In this document: piece after piece, positions 1-4,567 of the stretch | How the letters are laid out: every line of letters begins with the position of its first letter | Position numbering within the stretch: position 1 is the first letter of the stretch | Assembly (NCBI GenBank): GCA_030637505.1 | Contig: DAOWGJ010000030.1 | Location: forward strand, 1 to 5,494 | Source of the DNA: Holophagae bacterium | GTDB lineage: Bacteria; Acidobacteriota; Thermoanaerobaculia; Thermoanaerobaculales; Sulfomarinibacteraceae | DNA: 5,494 nt | Reading direction: 5' to 3' | Position numbers and translations under genes: made by a program | Notes under the pieces: model-generated | What the model was told of the DNA's origin: nothing | Seen by the model: the letters and a program-made list of their open reading frames with translations, nothing else | The model's database searches: none

Positions 1-522
1 AATGAAGACGAGGGGACCATCACTGTCAGGAACAAGAAGACCGGTGAGATCTTCACCGCCGACGTCGATGACCTCAAGGAAGGCCGCTTCACGATTACCG
101 GTGAGGACGGGAAGGCGGTGGTCACCGCCGGCGTCAGCGGGGGCGAGGACTCGTTCAAGGTTACGGCCGGGGGTCAGACCATAGAGTTCGGCGGAGGCGA
201 TGCCGACGACATTCCCTCATGGATCCCGGTAATCCCCGGCGCCGAGATTGCGCCACTGTATTCGATGAATGCCGACGGCGTCAGCCGGGGCAGCGTCAAG
301 ATTGTCACCGACAAGGACGCGAAAGAGGTGCTGGAGTTCTACCGGCAGGAGATGGAAGAGGCAGGGTTTGAAATCCAGACGTCGTCCTATTCCGGTGGGG
401 GCGAGTCTGTCGACATGCTCAATGGACAGGCTCAGGATCCCAAGAGGAGCCTGATCGTCAACGTAACCTCCGACTCCGACGGCAAGGTCAGTGCCATCGT
501 GACCTATAGCGAAGGCGGGTGA
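1..522 (+). CDS. Acidic protein of unknown function, 5' end outside the window
   Basis: The reading frame is open from base 1 to the TGA at 520-522 and gives 173 visible residues. A GTG at 118 could act as a start, but the frame continues upstream with the same kind of protein sequence, so the gene almost certainly begins before the window. Visible residues 1-70 are rich in Asp, Glu, Gly and alternating hydrophobic residues, as in beta strands (TITVRNKKTGEIFTADVDDL). A second part begins near residue 72 with a W/P/G-rich turn (IPSWIPVIPGAE) and continues with a predicted helix (KEVLEFYRQEMEEAGFEI) and a final strand pair (LIVNVTSD, VSAIVTYSEG). The helix followed by 'aGFei' resembles small alpha/beta domains of secreted or membrane-anchored bacterial proteins, and I recall similar uncharacterised proteins from Acidobacteriota. 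No catalytic motif, cysteine or membrane segment is visible. An N-terminal signal or membrane anchor would lie outside the window. Function is unknown. It converges on the minus-strand gene ending at 831. Confidence 0.85.
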   Translation, partial: NEDEGTITVRNKKTGEIFTADVDDLKEGRFTITGEDGKAVVTAGVSGGEDSFKVTAGGQTIEFGGGDADDIPSWIPVIPGAEIAPLYSMNADGVSRGSVKIVTDKDAKEVLEFYRQEMEEAGFEIQTSSYSGGGESVDMLNGQAQDPKRSLIVNVTSDSDGKVSAIVTYSEGG

Positions 523-600
523 CGCCAACCCGGCGAAACCCCAACCAAGAATGACCGGCCGGCCCTCTGAGGTCACAGGCAACAGGATGCAGGACGACGT

Positions 601-637
601 CTTTTGAGACCTGAAGCGGTCAGGTCCTGGCGAAAAG
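601..637. other. Two-part hairpin in the convergent intergenic region
   Basis: A perfect 7-bp stem (GACCTGA 608-614, TCAGGTC 620-626) closes a 5-base loop. An outer 5-bp stem (CTTTT 601-605, AAAAG 633-637) is separated from it by an asymmetric internal loop. It lies about 80 bases after the stop of the plus-strand gene, where a terminator would be useful, but no T-run follows on either strand, so it is not a standard intrinsic terminator. The rest of 523-670 shows no gene and no other clear signal. Confidence 0.35.
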
Positions 638-670
638 TCTACCGGTGGGCCGCAGCCCTCCATCGACTCC

Positions 671-834
671 CTAGTGTACTGCGTCTGCTTTCCTTCCATC
701 AGTTTGCGCTTATCCGCGCCGGTGGCAAGACGCGACGACGCAGTCGTAGTTTGACTACTTCAAGGAGGAGTAACGCAGCCACCGGTGTGGAGGGCCGCCA
801 AGAGGTGGTAGAGACTTTAGACGCACTACACTAG
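671..834. mobile_element. MITE-like element in a CTAG site (IS630/Tc1-mariner type suspected)
   Basis: The ends are inverted repeats matching at 15 of 16 bases: CTAGTGTACTGCGTCT at 671-686 and the complement of CTAGTGTAGTGCGTCT at 819-834. The outer CTAG on both sides fits insertion into CTAG with TA duplication (TA at 672-673 and 832-833). That makes the body 674-831, 158 bases, and the restored target a single CTAG. TA duplication within CTAG is known for IS630-type transposases. Inside is a second strong inverted repeat, 714-726 with 778-790: 13 pairs as RNA, two of them G-U, with a perfect 8-base GC-rich core (CCGGTGGC/GCCACCGG). A small hairpin (746-758) lies within that. There is no room for a transposase and no credible ORF, so it would be non-autonomous. 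Alternatively it is a structured RNA or a bidirectional terminator. The family assignment is inference. Confidence 0.65.
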
Positions 835-1418
835 TTGATCGCCTCGGGCAAGACCTTAAGTATTCTGTAGGGCTGGAGGCCGAAGGACTCGACGACGAGG
901 CGGCCCTGGTCGTCAAAGTCGATCTTTGCGGTGGGGATCATGCTGCCTTCGCCCTTGCCGTTCTCATCGAAGAGGATCTGGATCCAACCGAATGTGTACT
1001 GCGCGGAACGCCTGCTGCGGGTGATCTCCCCAAATTGGATTGGGCGGTCGGTGATGCCGATCAGCATCCGGCCTTGGGGTGTTTCCATGGCGCGGATGAC
1101 CCGCAAGTGGTAGCGCAGACCGTCGCCGATCCTGAACCAACCGCCGGGTTCGATGTCGGAAATAGACTTGAGCAGGGCCTCTTCGCCCCCTTCGCCCAGG
1201 GTTTGGGCCAGAACCTGGACTTCGGCGTCGGTGGCGAAGCGGTCGACGTGAAAGACCAGGAAGGCCGTTGCCCCGGAGGCAGGACCGGACATGGCGGCAA
1301 TTCGGCCTCGGAAGCGCTGTGGGACCGGTTGGTCCGCCTGGGAATCTCCAGCGCCAAAAGCCGGCGCAACAGCTGCCAGCAGGGCCAGGGTGACGATTAG
1401 AATCAGAGCTTTTTTCAT
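831..1418 (-). CDS. Secreted protein of unknown function with signal peptide
   Basis: It encodes 195 residues from the ATG at 1418 to the TAG at 831-833. Residues 1-22 are a typical Sec signal peptide: MKK, a hydrophobic core (ALILIVTLALLAAVAPAF), and a likely signal peptidase I cut after AFG. The mature part of about 173 residues has no cysteine. It reads as an alpha/beta domain: RFRGRIAAMSG strand, HVDRFATDAEVQVLAQTL helix, LRYHLRVIRAME, RMLIGITDRPIQFGE, and a C-terminal IDFDDQGRLVVESF strand pair. I recall similar uncharacterised secreted proteins with an 'I.TDRPI.F.E' stretch from Acidobacteriota, but know no function. The frame is open upstream to a GTG at 1556. That extension would precede the signal peptide and is encoded by simple repeats, while ATG 1418 has GGAG seven bases upstream, so 1418 is preferred. 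Its stop codon lies inside the CTAG target of the MITE-like element at 671-834. Confidence 0.85.
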   Translation of the reverse strand: MKKALILIVTLALLAAVAPAFGAGDSQADQPVPQRFRGRIAAMSGPASGATAFLVFHVDRFATDAEVQVLAQTLGEGGEEALLKSISDIEPGGWFRIGDGLRYHLRVIRAMETPQGRMLIGITDRPIQFGEITRSRRSAQYTFGWIQILFDENGKGEGSMIPTAKIDFDDQGRLVVESFGLQPYRILKVLPEAIN

Positions 1419-1425
1419 CGATTTT

Positions 1426-1429
1426 CTCC
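1426..1429 (-). promoter_or_regulatory. Ribosome binding site fixing the start at 1418
   Basis: On the minus strand GGAG is followed by seven bases (AAAATCG) and the ATG at 1418. It supports the short, signal-peptide start over the longer frame beginning at 1556. Confidence 0.7.
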
Positions 1430-1448
1430 GTGTTCTATTTGGTTCATG

Positions 1449-1492
1449 AACGCCAGGATGCTGGGAGGCCAGGACGCTGGGACGCAGGACAG
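1449..1492 (+). repeat. Octamer-type simple repeat tract
   Basis: Read on the plus strand, this is five imperfect eight-base units after the initial AAC: GCCAGGAT, GCTGGGAG, GCCAGGAC, GCTGGGAC, GCAGGACA. It can also be read as a 16-base unit repeated about 2.5 times. It is non-coding if the downstream gene starts at 1418. The same octamer family reappears on the opposite strand at 1594-1642. Confidence 0.6.
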
Positions 1493-1545
1493 CATCCCCT
1501 TCTCTCTTTGCGTCTCCTTCGCGTTCTTCGCCTCTCGGCATTTCA
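1493..1545 (-). repeat. Purine-rich degenerate tract with roughly nine-base period
   Basis: Read on the minus strand the tract is a run of related units such as GAGGCGAAG, AACGCGAAG, GAGACGCAAAG and AGAGAAG. Tracts of this 'AACGCGAAG' style are familiar as degenerate intergenic simple repeats in several high-GC bacterial groups. Translating them gives meaningless Lys/Glu/Ala/Arg strings, so no gene is called here. A palindrome GTGTACAC follows at 1549-1556. Confidence 0.45.
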
Positions 1546-1593
1546 ACTGTGTACACCTGCCGCCCGGGGCACGATACGGGTTCGGAGACCCAC

Positions 1594-1642
1594 GTTCCCG
1601 TCTTACTTCCTGGCGTCCTTGCTTCCCAGCCTTCCAGCCTTC
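1594..1642 (-). repeat. Octamer-type repeat tract, mostly inside the 3' end of a gene
   Basis: On the minus strand the units are GGCTGGAA, GGCTGGGAA, GCAAGGAC, GCCAGGAA and then a decaying GTAAGACGGGAACG. They match the octamer family at 1449-1492 in inverted orientation. The clearest shared inverted segment is ACGCCAGGA (1450-1458) against TCCTGGCGT (1608-1616). Most of the tract is translated as the last dozen or so residues of the cysteine-rich protein, whose TAA stop (1603-1605) lies within it. Confidence 0.6.
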
Positions 1643-1899
1643 TTTTCCTCGCAGGTGACGGTGGTCCATCCTCCTCGAATCGTGGTGTTGCCGCAATAGT
1701 TTTTCCCGACGCTGTTCTGGGAGTTGAGGTAGGTCAGGATGTCCGCGCAGCTTTCGTCGGGGGCCGGCGTCACCTCGCACTGCCCGGAATAGCGCGGGTT
1801 GGAAAAACAACAGGTATCTGCCTCGGAGGCAGACAAATGAAGGTTGGTGCCACCGGCACACAAGAGGGCCAAGGTAATGGCTGGAATGATACGTCTCAT
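1603..1899 (-). CDS. Small secreted six-cysteine protein, unknown function
   Basis: It encodes 98 residues from the ATG at 1899, set by a perfect AGGAGG five bases upstream; the frame is open further up to 1932, without support. Residues 1 to about 25 form a signal peptide (MRRIIPAITLALLCAGG and a polar end). Cys14 in the core does not sit in a proper lipobox because Leu precedes it, so this is probably not a lipoprotein. The mature part has six cysteines at 30, 31, 41, 51, 69 and 83 (DTCCFSN, GQCEV, ESCAD, NYCGN, TVTCEE). An even number in an exported protein of under 80 residues suggests three disulfides. GNTTIRGGWTTVTC ends the plausible native domain. The remaining tail, KKAGRLGSKDARK, is encoded by the octamer tract and looks acquired. 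It lies between two other minus-strand genes, 184 bases from the next downstream gene and 96 from the upstream one. I do not recognise a named family. Confidence 0.75.
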   Translation of the reverse strand: MRRIIPAITLALLCAGGTNLHLSASEADTCCFSNPRYSGQCEVTPAPDESCADILTYLNSQNSVGKNYCGNTTIRGGWTTVTCEEKKAGRLGSKDARK

Positions 1900-1904
1900 C
1901 GAAT

Positions 1905-1910
1905 CCTCCT
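1905..1910 (-). promoter_or_regulatory. Consensus ribosome binding site for the small cysteine-rich gene
   Basis: AGGAGG on the minus strand with a five-base spacer (ATTCG) to the ATG at 1899. It decides the start and argues that this short gene is real and translated. Confidence 0.8.
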
Positions 1911-1978
1911 CTGCTTCTCTCGGCGATTTCAAAGCTCTGTAAGATGGTATCAGGGTTCTGGACCGCGCCTGTTCTGAT

Positions 1979-1995
1979 CCCTGCTCCCTGCCCTC
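1979..1995. repeat. Short heptamer-like tract just after a stop codon
   Basis: CCCTGCT and CCCTGCC followed by CTCC on the plus strand; on the minus strand this reads as AGGGAGCAGGG-type sequence immediately after the TAG of the zinc-ribbon gene. Only two full units are present, so this is weak taken alone. The rest of the 96-base gap up to 1899 shows no promoter I would defend. Confidence 0.35.
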
Positions 1996-2391
1996 CTACA
2001 GAGCCGCCAATGCCGCCAGGACCATGGCAAGCAAGGCCAGGCAACCGCAGCCGGAGCAACCAGCCCCGCCGCGGTGCACTGCAGATCTGAAGAGGGCACG
2101 GCCGGCGACGTCGCCGACGACCGGGAGGGCCGCTACTGCGACCTTGGCGGCGGTCTCACGCCACCGGGCCAATTCCTCTTGTTCCAGTTGTTTCTTGAGC
2201 ATTGCCTTTTGGATCGCCACGCGTTCGCGGCGCTTCATCTCTTCGCGGGTCCGGACGACCTCCATCTCCCGTTCGTCCGGGAGGAAGCGCAGGTGGGAAC
2301 CGCAGTACTCGCAGACGGTCTCCACTTCACCCAGGGGCAGGGTTGTCGGGGCCGCGCACTTCGGGCAGTCGTAGGCTATCGCTTCCGGCAT
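1996..2391 (-). CDS. Zinc-ribbon protein with coiled coil and hydrophobic Cys-rich tail
   Basis: It encodes 131 residues from the ATG at 2391; an in-frame GTG at 2400 would add three. Residues 9-30 form a zinc ribbon, CPKC, 14 residues, CEYC (Cys 9, 12, 27, 30). Residues 40-80 are strongly charged and helical (EREMEVVRTREEMKRRERVA, then KKQLEQEELARWRETAAK), a likely coiled coil. Residues 81-101 are small and hydrophobic. A glycine/cysteine cluster (GGAGCSGCGC, Cys 112, 115, 117) leads into LALLAMVLAALAAL at the very C-terminus, which could be a tail anchor. The likely topology is a cytoplasmic zinc ribbon with the C-terminus at or in the membrane, but the function is unknown. No Shine-Dalgarno sequence precedes either start. 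TACAAT at 2401-2406 on the minus strand resembles a -10 box, which would place transcription start almost at the ATG. The gene ends with TAG at 1996-1998. Confidence 0.8.
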   Translation of the reverse strand: MPEAIAYDCPKCAAPTTLPLGEVETVCEYCGSHLRFLPDEREMEVVRTREEMKRRERVAIQKAMLKKQLEQEELARWRETAAKVAVAALPVVGDVAGRALFRSAVHRGGAGCSGCGCLALLAMVLAALAAL

Positions 2392-2487
2392 GGCGGACAC
2401 ATTGTAGCTGAAGCGAGGAGGGCCGGCCGCAATGGCCCCTGAGGGCTGTTCTCAGATTGAGGTGAGAAATGGGCCAATTCGACCCAC

Positions 2488-2532
2488 CCGCTTCGCGGCC
2501 ACGAGCCTGACGGCTCGACAGCCCTTCGGGCT
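2488..2532. repeat. Cluster of three GC-rich hairpins
   Basis: Three perfect hairpins follow one another: CCGC-TTC-GCGG (2488-2498), CGAGCC-TGAC-GGCTCG (2502-2517) and AGCCC-TTC-GGGCT (2520-2532). On the minus strand two loops read GAA, so the first contains GCGAAGC, a heptamer known to form an exceptionally stable DNA mini-hairpin. Such clusters resemble extragenic palindromes and could mark a transcript end after the response regulator gene. No T-run follows and no gene is seen. Confidence 0.55.
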
Positions 2533-2565
2533 TGGCGCGATGTCCCTATCTGCGAAAACGCCGAA

Positions 2566-2607
2566 TCTCACCGCGTCTTCCGAACCTCGCGACGAAAACT
2601 GGTGAGA
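2566..2607. other. Hairpin with 7-bp stem, part of a GGTGAGA repeat set
   Basis: TCTCACC (2566-2572) is complementary to GGTGAGA (2601-2607), enclosing 28 bases. A further direct copy, GGTGAGAA, occurs at 2461-2468, so TCTCACC can pair with either flanking copy. The alternative pairing would enclose the three hairpins at 2488-2532. Confidence 0.35.
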
Positions 2608-2608
2608 A

Positions 2609-2822
2609 GGGCGGGCCATACCTATCCCCTTGAATCAGGTTGTCGGTATCGAGTGGCGGTTGGGAGTTGCACATCCGCACGCCCTGACGGACGCGCCTAC
2701 ACTGAACTCTCTGAACCATAATGACTTGGGATCTGGAGGCGGGTCCTTCAGGGCCCGCGGTCAGTCTCGATTTGACGCATTTTGCAGCCAACCTGAACGA
2801 ACAGTATAGGTATGGGGCGGGC
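2609..2822. mobile_element. MITE-like element with exact 8-bp target duplications
   Basis: GGGCGGGC at 2609-2616 and again at 2815-2822 directly flank a 198-base body (2617-2814) whose ends are perfect 9-bp inverted repeats: CATACCTAT at 2617-2625 and ATAGGTATG at 2806-2814. After nine poorly matching bases on each side the inverted repeat resumes exactly in register with eight perfect bases (TCAGGTTG 2635-2642, CAACCTGA 2789-2796), giving a terminal repeat of about 26 bp with 20 matches. ATCGAG (2648-2653) and CTCGAT (2766-2771) extend the symmetry out of register. A hairpin with an 8-base stem and one mismatch lies at 2739-2758. There is no transposase and no credible ORF, so it would be non-autonomous. 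Eight-base duplications are known for several IS families (for example IS6, IS66, ISL3, IS1595), but these ends match none that I can recall. The right duplication includes the last base of the response regulator's stop codon. Confidence 0.7.
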
Positions 2823-4567
2823 TAATTTGCCATCATCCGGGAACTGATGCTGGTTGGGCTATCCCCGCTCAGCATTGCCTCGATCATCATGGGATCGGCC
2901 GGCCGGGCGAACCAGAACCCCTGGCCCTGGGGGCAGTCCAGGTCCCGCAGTCTGACCATCTGTTCGACAGTTTCGATACCTTCGGCGATGACGCCGATGC
3001 CCAGGGTGGAGGCCAGGGCCAGAATGGTCTCGACAATCGCCTGGGAATCCGTCCCCACCTGCATCCCACTGATGAAAGACCGGTCGATCTTGAGCGTGTC
3101 GTATTGGAACCGCTGGAGGTAGCTGAGCGACGAGTAGCCGGTGCCGAAGTCGTCGATACTCAGTTGCACACCCATTGCCCTCAGTTGCTGCATCTTCGTC
3201 ATCACCTCCTCGCTATGTTCGAGAATGACGTTCTCGGTCACCTCGAGGCGGAGGCTCTCCGGAGGGAGACCGGTCCGCCCGAGAATATCCAGAATCCCCT
3301 CGACGACCTGGTTGTCTACAAAGATCCGGCCGGAGACGTTGACCGAGATGAACAGCGGCGGATTCATCGGGAACCGCAACTGCCACTCTCGAATCTGGCG
3401 GCAGCTCTGCTCCATGACCCACCAACCCAGGGGGACGATCAACCCGGTTTCTTCGGCGACAGTGATGAAGCCGGCCGGCGCAACCATGCCGCGTTCGGGG
3501 TGCTGCCAACGGACCAGGCCTTCGAAGCCCAAGATTTTCGGTTCCTTCAGCGCGACGATCGGCTGGTAGTGCATGATAAATTCGCTGCGGTCCACGGCTT
3601 TCCTGAGCTCTGTTTCGATCTTCAAGAGCGCGACGGCAGAGGCGTGCATTTCGGGGTCAAAGATCTCGTAACGCGCCTTTCCGGAGGCCTTGGCCCGGTA
3701 CATGGCAATGTCGGCGTCCCTCAGCATGGCATCGGGATCGGTTGTGTCCTGATTGTGGACGGCGATACCGATTGACGCACTGACGAAGACCTCGTTGGAC
3801 TCGATCGGAAACGGAGCCTTGAAGCCTTCGAGAATTCTCTCCGCAACCTGGATGGCGTCGGCGACGTCGTCCATGTCGTTGACCAAGACGGCGAACTCGT
3901 CGCCACCGATCCGGGCGACGGTATCACCGGGTCGAATGATTGTCTCCAACCGGCGAGCAAGCGCTACCAGCAGCTGGTCGCCGACATTGTGCCCCAGGCT
4001 GTCGTTGATGTTCTTGAAGCGGTCAAGGTCGAAGAACAGGACCGCGAACTGCCCCGTCGGTCTCCGGCGGGCCCCGGCCATGGCCATGTCCAGTCGATCT
4101 CCGAACAGGGCGCGATTGGCCAATCCGGTCAGCGCGTCATGGAAGGCGTTATGGAGCAGTTGCTGCTCAGCCCTATTGCGCTCGATAGCATAACGGATGG
4201 ACCTGGTGAGCAGACGTTGTTCCAGGTCTTTTTTGACCAGATAGTCCTGGGCGCCTTCCGATACCGCCTGCAGCGCAAGCTGGTCGTCGTCGAGGCTGGT
4301 CAGGACGATTACCGGGATCTCGGGGTGGGCGTGGTGGAGGCGTCTGAAAGTGTCGATGCCGAAGCTGTCGGGCAGAGAGAAATCGAGCAGGACAACGTCG
4401 ATGCCACCTTCGGTCAGCCTTTCAATCCCCTTTTCGAGCCGAAACACATGCTCGACGGAGCTCCTGAACCTCGGAGACTCCTTGAGAACCTCTCGAATCA
4501 TCGCCGCATCGTCGGGGCTGTCCTCGATCAAAAGCAACGTCACCTCGGGTTGATTGGTCGTCGTCAT
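2822..4567 (-). CDS. Response regulator with REC, GGDEF and EAL domains (cyclic di-GMP turnover)
   Basis: It encodes 581 residues and is cytoplasmic, with no membrane segment. REC spans residues 8-125: acidic pair Glu15/Asp16, phospho-acceptor Asp62 (VVLLDFSLPD), Thr90 and Lys112. A helical linker follows (to about 140). GGDEF spans about 141-305: DLDRFKNINDSLGHNVGD with metal ligand Asp180, an intact GGDEF at 221-225, and an inhibitory RxxD site (RPGD 212-215) five residues before it, so diguanylate cyclase activity with product inhibition is predicted. EAL spans about 320-570: the signature reads EGLVR (Glu349) instead of EALxR, but Asn410, Glu442/Glu445, DDFGTGYSS (Asp472, Asp473), Lys493, Glu529 and QGQGFWFARP are all present, so phosphodiesterase activity is also plausible. 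The gene starts inside the stop of the kinase gene (ATGA overlap), with GAGGAG 11 bases upstream. That kinase is the likely phosphate donor. Which activity dominates cannot be read from sequence. Confidence 0.95.
   Translation of the reverse strand: MTTTNQPEVTLLLIEDSPDDAAMIREVLKESPRFRSSVEHVFRLEKGIERLTEGGIDVVLLDFSLPDSFGIDTFRRLHHAHPEIPVIVLTSLDDDQLALQAVSEGAQDYLVKKDLEQRLLTRSIRYAIERNRAEQQLLHNAFHDALTGLANRALFGDRLDMAMAGARRRPTGQFAVLFFDLDRFKNINDSLGHNVGDQLLVALARRLETIIRPGDTVARIGGDEFAVLVNDMDDVADAIQVAERILEGFKAPFPIESNEVFVSASIGIAVHNQDTTDPDAMLRDADIAMYRAKASGKARYEIFDPEMHASAVALLKIETELRKAVDRSEFIMHYQPIVALKEPKILGFEGLVRWQHPERGMVAPAGFITVAEETGLIVPLGWWVMEQSCRQIREWQLRFPMNPPLFISVNVSGRIFVDNQVVEGILDILGRTGLPPESLRLEVTENVILEHSEEVMTKMQQLRAMGVQLSIDDFGTGYSSLSYLQRFQYDTLKIDRSFISGMQVGTDSQAIVETILALASTLGIGVIAEGIETVEQMVRLRDLDCPQGQGFWFARPADPMMIEAMLSGDSPTSISSRMMAN

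Noticed and set aside
217..699. 160-residue minus-strand reading frame opposite the first gene
   Set aside because: It lies antisense to the convincing plus-strand frame at 1-522 and runs into the MITE-like element. Its composition shows no domain, and no ribosome binding site supports its start.
604..834. 76-residue plus-strand reading frame
   Set aside because: It covers the intergenic hairpin and the inverted-repeat element, so the open frame is explained by those. The product is a low-information Arg/Ser-rich string.
671..834. Known structured RNA (6S, SRP, RNase P or tmRNA) instead of a MITE
   Set aside because: None of the conserved cores of these RNAs is visible, and the CTAG-bounded terminal inverted repeats are explained better by transposition.
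1419..1556. Upstream extension of the secreted protein by 46 residues
   Set aside because: It would place a repeat-encoded charged segment before a perfect signal peptide, and a good Shine-Dalgarno sequence sits just before the ATG at 1418.
1415..2059. 214-residue minus-strand frame spanning two genes
   Set aside because: It is an off-frame shadow running through the end of the zinc-ribbon gene, the cysteine-rich gene and the repeats, with no recognisable domain.
2739..2758. GC hairpin as an intrinsic terminator for the response regulator gene
   Set aside because: The stem has 8 positions with one mismatch and a TTCA loop, but no T-run follows on the minus strand, so I treat it as part of the inverted-repeat element.
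2546..2791. 81-residue minus-strand frame starting with TTG
   Set aside because: Most of it lies inside the 198-base MITE-like element and it ends among hairpins. The basic composition and rare start give no support for a gene.
3104..3775. Long plus-strand frame (223 residues) opposite the response regulator, and a similar one at 3989-4720
   Set aside because: They are antisense shadows of a gene whose REC, GGDEF and EAL motifs are unmistakable. High GC content commonly keeps such frames open.
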